A stretch of 16,854 nucleotides of DNA from Nostoc sp. CHAB 5715 (GTDB taxonomy: Bacteria > Cyanobacteriota > Cyanobacteriia > Cyanobacteriales > Nostocaceae), in NCBI RefSeq assembly GCF_020829685.1, contig NZ_JAIVFR010000025.1:1-16854 (forward strand), in the 5' to 3' direction. The position numbers and the translations under genes are program-made. The notes beneath the pieces were generated by a model, which did not search any database, had not been told where the DNA came from, and saw only the letters and a list, made by a program, of their open reading frames with translations. Positions 5,836 through 14,039 of this stretch are shown piece by piece (the stretch's first letter is position 1; every line of letters begins with the position of its first letter).

Positions 5836-6597
5836 ATGAATACCAATAACAAAAGTTCCTCTACCTTAAAACAGGAGAATCGAGACTTGGTAATCGATCG
5901 CCTAAAACAGGACTTAAAAAACGACCTGATCGCTGGTTTGTTGGTAGTAATTCCCCTAGCAACCACCATCTGGCTAACGATTACCATTGCTACTTGGGTA
6001 ATCAACTTCCTAACCCAAATTCCCAAACAACTGAATCCCTTTGATGGGTTAAACCCAATTTTAGTAAATTTACTGAATTTATTAGTAGGGTTGGCTGTAC
6101 CACTACTAAGTATTTTATTGATGGGCTTGATGGCTCGCAATATTGCTGGGCGGTGGTTGTTAGATTTTGGTGAGCGATTATTACAGGCAATTCCTTTAGC
6201 AGGACAGGTGTACAAAACCCTCAAGCAGCTTTTAGAAACAATACTAAAAGATTCTAATGGCAAGTTTCGCCGGGTAATTTTGGTAGAGTATCCCCGTCGA
6301 GGAATTTGGGCGATCGCCTTTGTTACTGGTGCAATCAGCAGTGATATCCAAGCCCAGATGCCTCGTCCCGTGCTAAGTGTTTTTATACCCACTACCCCCA
6401 ATCCGACTACCGGATGGTATGCAGTAGTTCCTGAAGATGAGGTGGTGAACCTCTCCATGTCGATTGAAGACGCCTTTAAAATAGTTGTATCAGGTGGCAT
6501 TGTCGCCCCCAATACGCCCTTGGTTTTTCCCGAATCCACGCTGGAAGTGAAACACAACGAAATCAAGCAGCAGGTTATTCCCGTTGAAGAAAGTTAA
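5836..6597 (+). CDS. DUF502 family inner-membrane protein, 253 aa
   Basis: This is a conserved bacterial membrane protein of unknown activity. It has a charged N-terminus (residues 1-30), then two hydrophobic helices at about 31-57 (LIAGLLVVIPLATTIWLTITIA) and 76-101 (VNLLNLLVGLAVPLLSILLMG). The family hallmarks follow: AIPLAGQVYKTLKQLLETI (118-136) and VILVEYPRRGIWAIAFVTG (147-165), with a beta-rich soluble C-terminal domain (TTPNPTTGWYAVVPEDEV) and a Glu-rich tail. The length is normal for cyanobacterial members. ATG 5836 is the only sensible start, although no strong Shine-Dalgarno precedes it. It lies only about 45 bases beyond the intron fragment, so its native promoter may be displaced. 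It is followed in the same direction by nusB and ftsY. Confidence 0.9.
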   Translation: MNTNNKSSSTLKQENRDLVIDRLKQDLKNDLIAGLLVVIPLATTIWLTITIATWVINFLTQIPKQLNPFDGLNPILVNLLNLLVGLAVPLLSILLMGLMARNIAGRWLLDFGERLLQAIPLAGQVYKTLKQLLETILKDSNGKFRRVILVEYPRRGIWAIAFVTGAISSDIQAQMPRPVLSVFIPTTPNPTTGWYAVVPEDEVVNLSMSIEDAFKIVVSGGIVAPNTPLVFPESTLEVKHNEIKQQVIPVEES

Positions 6598-6737
6598 ATT
6601 GGGGACTGGGGACTGGGGATTGGGGACTAGGAAGTGGGTACTAGGGAAGATGAGTATGTGGATTCATACCTTAAGCAAATCTTAAAATAATTTCTTTCCT
6701 AGTACCCAGTATCCAGTACCTTCTTAGCGTAATTTTG
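6598..6737. repeat. Heptamer repeats and a 15-base inverted repeat between DUF502 gene and nusB
   Basis: GGGGACT is repeated four times (one copy GGGGATT) at 6601-6628. Immediately after, GGGTACTAGGGAAGA (6636-6650) is complementary to TCTTTCCTAGTACCC (6693-6707) apart from one G-T pair. GTATG/CATAC (6655-6659/6666-6670 region) lies inside the 42-base loop. This is a cyanobacterial STRR-type spacer. The stem could act as a transcript end between the DUF502 gene and nusB, but it has no long T-run. Confidence 0.7.
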
Positions 6738-6766
6738 TTGTTTGACTGTACCAAAGTTGATATAAT
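6738..6766 (+). promoter_or_regulatory. Probable sigma70-type promoter for nusB
   Basis: TTGTTT (6738-6743), a 17-base spacer and a perfect TATAAT (6761-6766) lie about 50 bases before the nusB ATG, giving a short leader. The -35 matches only half of TTGACA, so transcription may depend on sigma type. This is the clearest promoter match noticed in the window. Confidence 0.5.
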
Positions 6767-6820
6767 TGGAAGTTTGCCCCGTTTAGTTAATCAGTTCTCA
6801 CCTAATCACTCCTCAGTTTT

Positions 6821-7462
6821 ATGCAACCTCGTAAACCCCAGCAAATTGCTCGTGAATTGGCGCTTTTAAGCCTTAGCCAATTGCCAGTCAACCCAAAGAA
6901 ATTAGAAAAATTGGAAGACGATCAACTAGTATCTAAGTTGGTGCTAGGAGCAGTACGCACTCTGACCTCAGAAGTGCAAGATACCCTCGATAATGCCGCA
7001 GGTGAACTGCAACGCAGTAACGATCGCCTTTTAAGTAGCCAAACTCGGGCCTCCGACCTCAATACTGCTAGGACAATGCTGCAAGAAGCGATCGCCTGCA
7101 CCCAGACAGCAATCAATCAGTTAGGTACAGCAGTTGATTTTCCAGTATTGATTCAGTTAGCTAATCAGGATAAGGGAGTCCGTAATTACGCTAAAGAGCT
7201 TGTGATTACCGTCAACGAAAATCGACAAATTATAGATGAACTCCTTTCTACTGCCTTAGTAGATTGGCAAGTAACTCGCCTCGCCCAAATTGACCGCGAT
7301 ATTTTGCAAATCGCTGTGGCTGAAATGAAGTTCTTAGGAGTTCCAGACAGTATCGCCATCAACGAAGCTGTGGAGCTAGCCAAACGCTACAGTGGAGACG
7401 ATGGTCATCGGTTTATTAACGGTGTTTTGCGCCGAGTCACTGAGCAGAAAAAGACAGCATAG
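6821..7462 (+). CDS. nusB: Transcription antitermination protein NusB
   Basis: NusB binds boxA RNA with NusE (ribosomal protein S10) to promote antitermination, chiefly of rRNA operons, in the cytoplasm. The N-terminus [21 protein letters not shown] is the RNA-binding first helix region. The C-terminal domain from about residue 147 is textbook: [56 protein letters not shown]. At 213 residues it is much longer than the E. coli form of about 139. The extra residues (roughly 50-115, [23 protein letters not shown]...) are a helical insertion usual in cyanobacterial NusB. It has its own promoter candidate and is followed by a 180-base repeat-filled spacer before ftsY, a neighbour often seen in cyanobacteria. 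Confidence 0.96.
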   Translation: MQPRKPQQIARELALLSLSQLPVNPKKLEKLEDDQLVSKLVLGAVRTLTSEVQDTLDNAAGELQRSNDRLLSSQTRASDLNTARTMLQEAIACTQTAINQLGTAVDFPVLIQLANQDKGVRNYAKELVITVNENRQIIDELLSTALVDWQVTRLAQIDRDILQIAVAEMKFLGVPDSIAINEAVELAKRYSGDDGHRFINGVLRRVTEQKKTA

Positions 7463-7641
7463 CCTTTTTTATTTGCCAAAGTGAGGGGGATGAGGGGGAT
7501 GAGGGGGCAGGGGGAGCAGGGGAAGAAGAACTATTGATTATTGATTATTGATCAATGCCCAATGCCCAATGCCCAATGCCCAATGCCCCAAGTTAAATTA
7601 AACTCATAACTTATAACTTAAATATAACCAATACTGCTGCA
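7463..7641. repeat. Cluster of 7-base tandem repeats between nusB and ftsY
   Basis: In order, the spacer holds a G-rich GAGGGGGAT-type tract (7483-7520), TATTGAT three times (7532-7552), CAATGCC five times (7553-7587) directly joined to it, and ATAACTT twice (7606-7619). The last three all keep a 7-base period, and the switch from TATTGAT to CAATGCC occurs without losing phase. They are STRR-class repeats of filamentous cyanobacteria. No clear terminator or promoter was found here. Confidence 0.85.
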
Positions 7642-9240
7642 ATGGTTTTTAATTGGTTCCGTCGTAAATATAACAATTCCTCTGACACTCCCTCTGATAA
7701 TAAACAGGAAGAAAATCCTCCTGCACAAGAACCCCAGCCAGAGCCAGCCGAAACGTCAACACCAACTGCTGAAACTGCTCCAGACACAACGACAGACTTG
7801 TTAGCGTTTGCTAAAGCTGCTTACAAAAATATTCAGCAAAAACAACAAGCCGAGATAGTAGAAACCCCGGCTGATTCAGCAGATGCCTCAGTAGCATCAG
7901 CACAACCTGAACCCGTAGAAACAGCACAGCCAGAAGTTATCCAAGTTGCTACTGAAGAAGAAAGTACAGAAGATTCCTCAGTGGCAGCAATTGTCGATCA
8001 AGATGTCTCCAGCCCAGAACTCACGGCAAATGAAGCTGAACCAACGCCCACCGAACCAGCAGCTACGCCAGAGGTAACACAGCCAACAGCACTATCCTTC
8101 TTAGAACGGGCGGCAGCAGAACGGCAAGCCAAGCTGGAACAACTAATGGTCACCGCCATTGAAGTTCCAGAACCAGAGGTAGTACAGCCAGTACCTGCAA
8201 CTTCAGAGACAGGAGAGGAAATTCCTGGACTGGTATTTGATGATGGGTTTGTCTGGTCGGCGAAAGTTTTAGCAGCTCAAGGTAGAAGTCCAGAAGACGT
8301 TTCTATTGAGGAAATTACCTGGCTGAAAAAGCTCCGGCAAGGGTTAGATAAAACTCGTCGTAGCATTCTTAACCAACTGAAGGCGATCGTTGGTCAAGGG
8401 CCGCTTAACCTTGCTGCTGTAACGGAAATTGAGGCATTGCTCCTGCAAGCTGATGTGGGTGTAGAGGCGACAGACTTTATTATCAATGCCCTACAGACAA
8501 AACTTCGAGAAGAAGTTACTGCACCTGAAGAAGCGATCGCTTACCTGAAAAAAATCCTTCGGGATATGCTGGATGCACCGAGCAAAGCATCGCACAAAAC
8601 TATCTTTACCCCAGAAAAAGAAACCTTGAATATTTGGTTAATCACTGGGGTAAATGGTGCCGGTAAAACTACCACCATCGGCAAAATTGCCCACTTGGGA
8701 CAAAAATCTGGTTATAAATGCTTGATTGGAGCAGCAGACACCTTCCGCGCCGCCGCCGTGGAGCAGGTGAAGGTTTGGGGTAGTAGAAGTGGTGTAGAAG
8801 TAATTTCCAATCCGGGAAAGAATACAGATCCGGCAGCAGTTGTATTTGATGCGATCGCAGCCGCCCAAGCGCGTCAAACCGAATTACTTCTGGTAGATAC
8901 AGCTGGGCGACTGCAAAACAAGAAAAATTTAATGGACGAACTTAGCAAAATCCGGCGAATTATCGACAAAAAAGCCCCAAATGCCAAAGTAGAATCTCTT
9001 TTGGTTCTAGATGCCACTTTAGGACAAAATGGACTGCGGCAAGCCGAAGTTTTCTCCCAAGCTGCCCAACTGAGTGGCGTTGTCTTAACCAAGCTCGATG
9101 GTACAGCCAAAGGCGGCGTTGCCCTTGCCGTTGTGCAACAGCTAGGTTTACCCATTCGCTTTATTGGTGCTGGCGAAGGAATTGAAGACCTGCGCCCCTT
9201 TTCTAGCTATGAGTTTGTCGAAGCTCTCTTGAGTGGCTAA
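7642..9240 (+). CDS. ftsY: Signal recognition particle receptor FtsY
   Basis: FtsY is the GTPase receptor that docks the SRP-ribosome complex at the membrane during co-translational insertion. Residues 1 to about 205 form a long acidic, Pro/Glu/Ala-rich region after a short basic opening (MVFNWFRRKY), a likely membrane-contact segment. The N domain follows (WLKKLRQGLDKTRRSILNQL). The G domain is complete: P-loop GVNGAGKT (336-343), DTFRAAAVEQV, DTAGR (419-423), TKLDG (483-487) and the closing GAGEGIEDLRPFSSYEFVEALL. At 532 residues it is near the larger FtsY forms, because of the acidic region. The ATG lacks a Shine-Dalgarno, common in cyanobacteria. All key residues are present, so it should be functional. 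Confidence 0.97.
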   Translation: MVFNWFRRKYNNSSDTPSDNKQEENPPAQEPQPEPAETSTPTAETAPDTTTDLLAFAKAAYKNIQQKQQAEIVETPADSADASVASAQPEPVETAQPEVIQVATEEESTEDSSVAAIVDQDVSSPELTANEAEPTPTEPAATPEVTQPTALSFLERAAAERQAKLEQLMVTAIEVPEPEVVQPVPATSETGEEIPGLVFDDGFVWSAKVLAAQGRSPEDVSIEEITWLKKLRQGLDKTRRSILNQLKAIVGQGPLNLAAVTEIEALLLQADVGVEATDFIINALQTKLREEVTAPEEAIAYLKKILRDMLDAPSKASHKTIFTPEKETLNIWLITGVNGAGKTTTIGKIAHLGQKSGYKCLIGAADTFRAAAVEQVKVWGSRSGVEVISNPGKNTDPAAVVFDAIAAAQARQTELLLVDTAGRLQNKKNLMDELSKIRRIIDKKAPNAKVESLLVLDATLGQNGLRQAEVFSQAAQLSGVVLTKLDGTAKGGVALAVVQQLGLPIRFIGAGEGIEDLRPFSSYEFVEALLSG

Positions 9241-10318
9241 TTGAAAAATTTGGAGTTAAATATTTTTCTTGACAACTGATAAATTTAGGGATGACTGATC
9301 TGGTATTATCACTTGAACTCATTATAAACAGATCAATTCTTGTAAATCATAAGTTTGTCACAATAAATGGATAACTTTTGCTAAAATTTCAAGCTAATGC
9401 CTTTTTTTACGCTCTGAATGGGCATTTAGACGCAACACACAAAACCCCGGAAGCTTCCATCTTGCAGCAATTTAAAGGGCAAGCGAGACGCTCATCCCCG
9501 CAAATTCAACTATTGCAAGATGGACAGCAGTCTGAGCGGTGAGCAGTGCGTTGGGGAGCCAGCACAGATGAGTTCAGCACTGTGGGAGGGTTTGCGTTTG
9601 CAGGTGACTGGTGTTGGCTATGGCGACTTGTACTCCTAAGTCGAAGCAAGCTAGCAAGAGCGTCTCCGACAGGAGAAGGAACTGCGTTAGCGAGTTGGCA
9701 GAGCTGCACACTGCACGTAACTTACTTAAGAGTAAAAGTACGAGCATCATCTGTTTGCCCAGCGCCGACATCAGGTAAAGGACAGCTTCCGACCATCAGA
9801 ACTTCGGAAAATCGTTCACTGTGGACTCAAAAAGCGAATTGGTGTAAGTAAGCTGATTCAACACTCCCAGGTGTATTCTCAGATCCTACTTGCGAAAGTA
9901 TCTACAAATATTTTCTGTAGTAAATCGAGGTTTTCACTCAAAAAACTTCCAGTCTCCTAGTTGCCTCTGCCCAAACAGTTACTCTGAAAGCGTTATGAAT
10001 TATTCTTTTAATAAAGTATTTTTATGACTTTAGAGATATGCTTTGATAATTAAGTTATGAAAAAATAAAAAGCTTTCTTAACTATCACTGAAACTAGTAA
10101 TTTTTACGGATTGGTTTTTGGCTAAAAATACATGATTTTAAATTACAAATATTCCATCAGAAATACAATAAGCAAATAAAATACTGATAAAAGTTACCTG
10201 TTACGTCTTTATACTCTTGCTAAAGTGACAAGTCTTGTCTAAATATGGTTTAGCAATGCCAAAGCCAAAAGATTTATAAGTAATCTAAAATCTGCCAATA
10301 TAAAGTGCAATAGTACCT
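9241..10318. other. Gene-poor 1.08-kb interval between ftsY and rsbU-like gene
   Basis: No convincing intact gene was found. Visible contents: TGATCTG/CAGATCA inverted repeat (9296-9302 and 9329-9335); CCATCTTGCA/TGCAAGATGG 10-base inverted repeat (9457-9466 and 9514-9523); a short TCTCC-gaca-GGAGA hairpin (9663-9676) within a GCGTTAGCG-style repetitive stretch; and short coherent reading frames (9378-9542; 9520-9639; 9736-9957) separated by stops that may be remains of a gene. The last 350 bases are A+T-rich with no feature I can name. Confidence 0.6.
9378..9960 (+). pseudogene. Possible decayed coding region between ftsY and the PP2C gene
   Basis: Three reading pieces look protein-like. 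A TTG-initiated frame (9378-9542) reads ALNGHLDATHKTPEASILQQFKG. A second frame (9520-9639) reads MSSALWEGLRLQVTGVGYGDLYS before TAA. The same frame reopens at 9736 with RRHQVKDSFRPSELRKIV and stays open to TAG 9958-9960. Between 9637 and 9735 it is interrupted by several stops, and that part includes a repeat-like stretch. No ribosome-binding site, no recognised family and no database comparison support it, so this may be chance. Frames on the opposite strand (9506-9709, 9574-9771) look less plausible. Confidence 0.2.
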
Positions 10319-11710
10319 GTGCCTGTGTCTCAACTGCCCTCTCAACCCATTGACAACAATAGTAGTGCCGCGACAGATGTCACACCAGTCGTAGCACTAA
10401 AAGAACTCGTGGCAAGGTTGCACCGGGAACAGAACAAAATTCAAGATTTGCTCAGTTCTTTAGGATTTGCCCTAAGAAGTTTCAATAATTTGAATCAGTT
10501 TTTGGAACTGATCCCCCTGATGGCAACAAGAGTGACAGATGCAGACGGGAGCGCTCTGTTTCTCTACAAACCTAATGGTCAAGTAAGATTAGAGCAGTTA
10601 CATTGGCAAGATAGTCGCCAGCGAAAAAATATCCGCAAAGCGCTAGAAATAGCCAGCAGTCAAATCACGCTTCTGCCCAATACTGCCCCTCTAGCCAATG
10701 CCACGGGGATTTTGGATGACCAGATGCATCGCTATTTGGGGCCAGATGTGCAAATCTTTGGTACGGCCATTTTAGTGAAGCATACAGAACGGGGATGGCT
10801 CTACGTTTTGAGCCGCGATCCAGAATATAGTTGGACAGAAACCAGGCAAAAGTTAGTTAGGTTAGTAGCAGACCAAACAGCTGTAGCGATCGAAAACGAT
10901 GAATTAGCTGTAGAACTAAGAAAAAAAGAACGTCTAGATCAAGAACTAGAAATTGGCGCAGAAATTCAACGGCGACTTTTGCCACGTCAATGCCCCATAA
11001 TCCCTGGTGCAGTCCTGGCGGCACGTTGTAAACCTGCCAATCGTGTCGGCGGAGACTACTATGACTTTATTGCTACCAATCACAATAAGATTCGGCCCAG
11101 GACCAAAGGCAGCACGGAAAATAGTCGCTGGGGTTTGGTTATTGGAGATGTCATGGGCAAAGGTGTTCCTGCTGGGCTGATTATGACGATGATGCGGGGA
11201 ATGTTACGGGGAGAAGTGCTACATGGTAATTCCCCAGCCGGAATTCTACAAAACTTAAATAGGGTTATGTATGCGGATTTGGAAAATTCCCACCGCTTTG
11301 TAACGCTATTTTATTCAGAATATAATCCCCACAGCCGAATTTTGTCTTATAGCAATGCGGCACACAATCCTCCCTTATGGTGGCACGCAGCTACGAAAAC
11401 TGTCAGCCGTTTAGATACCTTGGGAATGCTAATCGGTTTGGATGCTAACAGCCAATATGAAGATGCTCAGGCACAGTTAGAGCCTGGAGATACAATTATT
11501 TACTATACAGATGGCTTGACCGATGCTGCTGCTGCTGGTGGCGATCGCTTCGATGAAGATAACTTTGTCGCTGGCTTCAATACGGCTTGCAAGTACTGCA
11601 ATGGCCCAGAGGAGATTGTGGATTACCTATTTGACCAAGTTGAGCAATTCATTGGTGCTGATAAGCAAAACACTGATGATATGACACTAGTTGTTCTGCA
11701 AATTTTATAG
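10319..11710 (+). CDS. GAF-domain PP2C serine phosphatase (RsbU/SpoIIE type)
   Basis: This is a cytoplasmic Mn/Mg-dependent phosphatase of the kind that dephosphorylates anti-sigma-factor antagonists in partner-switching pathways. The N-terminal 50 residues are variable. A GAF-like sensory region covers about 55-195 (FLELIPLMATRVTDADGSALFLY to LVRLVADQTAVAIEN). A coiled linker (LRKKERLDQELEIGAEIQRRLLP) leads to the phosphatase domain, 225-463. Its metal and core motifs are intact: GGDYYD (244-249), GDVMGKGVPA (276-285), NAAHNPP (346-352), YTDGLTDA (396-403) and DDMT (453-456). The start is GTG 10319, because an in-frame stop lies at 10301; GTG 10325 is an alternative. No RBS is evident. No anti-sigma or antagonist gene is adjacent, so the partner is unknown. 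Confidence 0.93.
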   Translation: MPVSQLPSQPIDNNSSAATDVTPVVALKELVARLHREQNKIQDLLSSLGFALRSFNNLNQFLELIPLMATRVTDADGSALFLYKPNGQVRLEQLHWQDSRQRKNIRKALEIASSQITLLPNTAPLANATGILDDQMHRYLGPDVQIFGTAILVKHTERGWLYVLSRDPEYSWTETRQKLVRLVADQTAVAIENDELAVELRKKERLDQELEIGAEIQRRLLPRQCPIIPGAVLAARCKPANRVGGDYYDFIATNHNKIRPRTKGSTENSRWGLVIGDVMGKGVPAGLIMTMMRGMLRGEVLHGNSPAGILQNLNRVMYADLENSHRFVTLFYSEYNPHSRILSYSNAAHNPPLWWHAATKTVSRLDTLGMLIGLDANSQYEDAQAQLEPGDTIIYYTDGLTDAAAAGGDRFDEDNFVAGFNTACKYCNGPEEIVDYLFDQVEQFIGADKQNTDDMTLVVLQIL

Positions 11711-12252
11711 TCATTAACCATCATTGCTTGGTCAAGTCATGATTAAATCGATGGTGGCTGAGGATTCACTAGAGTAATTCTATTAAATTTAATTTTTTAT
11801 TTATTTTTTCTTTGAATTTCCGTAGCGATCGCCCAAATGGTCGCACATCAGCCTTTTTTCAGGATTCGTTTGTATTCAGCCTTTAGGAGGATACATAAAA
11901 AATGATCGTTACAATACTTTTCTCTTAAAGTAAAAACTATATATTTTGCACATCTAGCACAGTAGGAAACGCCGAGGGGGAGACTAGGTAAAATGTACAA
12001 GGTAAAAAGTAAAAGGTAAATTTACTTCTTCATTTTTGCTTTCTTTCTATCCTTGTGAGGCAAGCATTTGGCCTGCTCGTTCTTAGCGTTTTAATTTTTC
12101 CTTTCTCCGCCGTAGCAAGTTCACAACAGCTACGACGGAGTTTTGCTTTCTTTGTTTCTTACGCTTGGACTTTATTTTTTAAATCTCCCCAGTATTTTTT
12201 AAGTAATTAACCTTCATTTATTGATTTGTCAACATATTTCTGAAAATATTTG
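11711..12252. other. Non-coding spacer after PP2C gene with heptamer repeat and hairpin
   Basis: It includes a HIP1 site near 11,826 and an AAGGTAA/AAAGTAA/AAGGTAA 7-base triplet (11999-12019). A terminator-like hairpin at 12105-12140 is listed separately. No credible reading frame was seen. Confidence 0.6.
12105..12150 (+). terminator. Terminator-like hairpin followed by T-rich tract
   Basis: CTCCGCCGTAGC (12105-12116) pairs with GCTACGACGGAG (12129-12140) with one mismatch across a 12-base loop, then TTTTGCTTTC follows. It is about 400 bases after the PP2C stop, so it would end a long 3' untranslated region, or it may be an intergenic repeat rather than a terminator. Confidence 0.4.
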
Positions 12253-12694
12253 ATAGCGGTTCTCGTTTCCGTGAGGTATATCCCAATACGCTTGGGTTAA
12301 GGCTCAAACTTTTTGTTAAAATCAATTTTTTTTACGAACCACAGAGAGGCAGAGCAAACAGAGAGAAGAAAAAAATGCTTAACTGAACTGTATTGAGGTA
12401 TATCCATAAGGGCACGGCAGTGTGCATACGTGTCAACTTAACGTAAAAGCCATGTCCCGCAAGGAACTGAAGTTCCTTGGCTTTTAGCTTAAGTCATCTC
12501 TTGATGACTAAATAATCCGAAAAATTTTTAGTCTACTTCAGTAGACTTTAGCTATAAGCCCTGAAATTCATTTCTGGGCGGGCGTGAAAGCCAACAGATA
12601 AGCGATTTTTAGCTTAAGTTGACACCAATGGGCAGTGTGGTGCGCCTACACCTTGCGATGTAATGTTGTACCGCATCTGAATGCGAACCGCTAT
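12253..12694. repeat. Composite repeat region with nested insertions
   Basis: Outermost, ATAGCGGTTC (12253-12262) is inverted as GAACCGCTAT (12685-12694). Inside, GAGGTATATCC occurs twice in direct orientation (12273-12283 and 12395-12405) around about 110 bases containing a CACAGAGAGGCAGAG-type tract. To the right of it a 196-base MITE-like element (12430-12625) sits within a GGGCA-GTGTG flanking pattern (12412-12423 and 12629-12640). The order suggests successive insertions into one another. Confidence 0.6.
12430..12625. mobile_element. MITE-like element with 12-base terminal inverted repeats and four hairpins
   Basis: The ends GTGTCAACTTAA (12430-12441) and TTAAGTTGACAC (12614-12625) are perfect inverted copies, and similarity continues inward through TAAAA. 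Internally lie CAAGGAACT/AGTTCCTTG (12460-12479), AGTCATC/GATGACT (12492-12509), AGTCTACT/AGTAGACT (12530-12547) and CCCtGAAAT/ATTTCtGGG (12559-12578), with two- or four-base loops. It has no coding capacity. No clear target-site duplication was found. It could be mobilised by a transposase elsewhere. Confidence 0.7.
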
Positions 12695-12713
12695 AATTAA
12701 AGAACTTAAATGG

Positions 12714-13997
12714 CTATTCTTGCGCCTCAGCTTTTTGCAGACTCAGCACTACATTCTTATAACCATTAAATTCTGCAATCATCAAAGCAGTATAACCACC
12801 CCGGTTTTTCAAATTCACATCTGCCCCAACTTGCAGTAATAACTGCACAATTTCGCCGTAACCTGCTGAGGCAGCCCACATCAATGCTGTTGCCCTTGCT
12901 GAGTCTTGAAAATTCACATCTGCCCCCTTTGCCAGCAACAAATGTATTATCTCTGTGTGCTTGCGTTCGGTTGCTTTGATTAAAGCAGTTTTGCCATCAT
13001 CGCCCGGAGTGTTGGCATCAGCACCATAGTCTAGCAGCACTTTCACTGTTTGGGTGTGTCCCTGTGATACAGCCAGCGTTAAAGGTACTTCACCGAGGTT
13101 TTTCTCGGTAATATCTGCCCCAGAACGCAGCAGTGCTTCGGCAATTTGGCTGTGTCCTTGCAATGCTGCTACAAGCAGTGGCGTATCACCCAGGTGGTTC
13201 CTAATTTGGACATCTGCACCCCTGTTAAGCAATACTTGCACGACATCAATGTAGCCTTCCACAACGGCAAGGTGTAGGGCAGTTTCACCATCTTGGTCTT
13301 GGAGATTAATTTGGGCACCTCGATCTAGTAAAGCTGCTGCGATCGCACTGTGTCCAGCCGCTACTGCTGCCGATAGGGCAGTTGCACCATCAGCGTTTTT
13401 CAGATTCACATCAGCCCCTACCGCTAGCAGTGTTTCCACAACCTCCAGATGTCCTAAATCTGCCGCTAATGTTAAGAGTATCTCACCCTCCTCATCTCGG
13501 ATATTGACATCGACACCAGTTTGGAGAATTGCTTGTAAAACTTCTATTTGTCCCTGCTTAACGGCGAGTTTCAACGCAGTATCATCATCTTTATCTGCGA
13601 TATCCACCTTTGCACCAGCAGCCAATAAGACTCGCACTACATCGACATGACCTTTAAGTACAGCTGCCATTAAAGCTGTGCTGCCATCTTCATTAGTGGC
13701 ATTGACATCAGCACCTTTGGATAGTAAAAGCTGCAAAATGTCAAGCTGTTTGGCACTAGCTGCCAACATCAAAGCCGTCAAACCATAGAGTTTTCTGGGC
13801 AAGTTGATATTTGCCCCAGCATCTAGCAGCGATCGCACAATTTCGGTATAGCCTAAATTGGCAGCAAACATTAACGCCGTCGTGCCAAGGCGATCGCACG
13901 CGTCCACCCTCGCACCAGCAGCCAGTAGCGCACTCAGATGCTTAATATCCCCGTTTTTAGCTGCTTGTAACAGCAAAGTATCGTTGTTTTCAGTCAT
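12714..13997 (-). CDS. Ankyrin-repeat protein, about 13 repeats, 427 aa
   Basis: Nearly the whole protein is ankyrin repeats of 33 residues with the usual TALMxAAxxGHxEIVxxLLxxGADVN pattern: N-terminal capping repeat NDTLLLQAAKNGDIKHLSALLAAGARVD, then about twelve more ending GGYTALMIAEFNGYKNVVLSLQKAEAQE. Repeats 5 and 9 (DEEGEILLTLAA, KNLGEVPLTLAV) deviate from the T-A-L consensus. There is no signal peptide, membrane segment or catalytic domain, so it is probably a cytoplasmic protein-protein scaffold. ATG 13997 (MTENNDTLLLQAA) is preferred over TTG 14039 because the repeats begin right after it; the ribosome-binding site is weak. It has no operon partner: repeats lie downstream and a heptamer-containing spacer upstream. 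Its binding partner cannot be inferred. Confidence 0.95.
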   Translation of the reverse strand: MTENNDTLLLQAAKNGDIKHLSALLAAGARVDACDRLGTTALMFAANLGYTEIVRSLLDAGANINLPRKLYGLTALMLAASAKQLDILQLLLSKGADVNATNEDGSTALMAAVLKGHVDVVRVLLAAGAKVDIADKDDDTALKLAVKQGQIEVLQAILQTGVDVNIRDEEGEILLTLAADLGHLEVVETLLAVGADVNLKNADGATALSAAVAAGHSAIAAALLDRGAQINLQDQDGETALHLAVVEGYIDVVQVLLNRGADVQIRNHLGDTPLLVAALQGHSQIAEALLRSGADITEKNLGEVPLTLAVSQGHTQTVKVLLDYGADANTPGDDGKTALIKATERKHTEIIHLLLAKGADVNFQDSARATALMWAASAGYGEIVQLLLQVGADVNLKNRGGYTALMIAEFNGYKNVVLSLQKAEAQE

Positions 13998-14039
13998 GGA
14001 TGAGATCCCATACAGGGGGTTTTGTTCGTCTACCCTCAA

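Noticed and set aside
5823..6566. Long minus-strand frame (247 aa) opposite DUF502
   Set aside because: It is the antisense shadow of a clearly conserved coding frame. It is Ser/Ile/Lys-rich with no recognisable domain or ribosome-binding site.
7553..7587. CAATGCC x5 array as a CRISPR or iteron array
   Set aside because: The units are 7 bases with no spacers and no replication gene nearby. It fits the cyanobacterial STRR class.
9546..9851. Plus-strand 101-aa frame in the ftsY-PP2C gap
   Set aside because: Its composition is Trp/Ser/Arg-rich without pattern, it spans a repetitive stretch and has no ribosome-binding site. The other frame there looks more protein-like.
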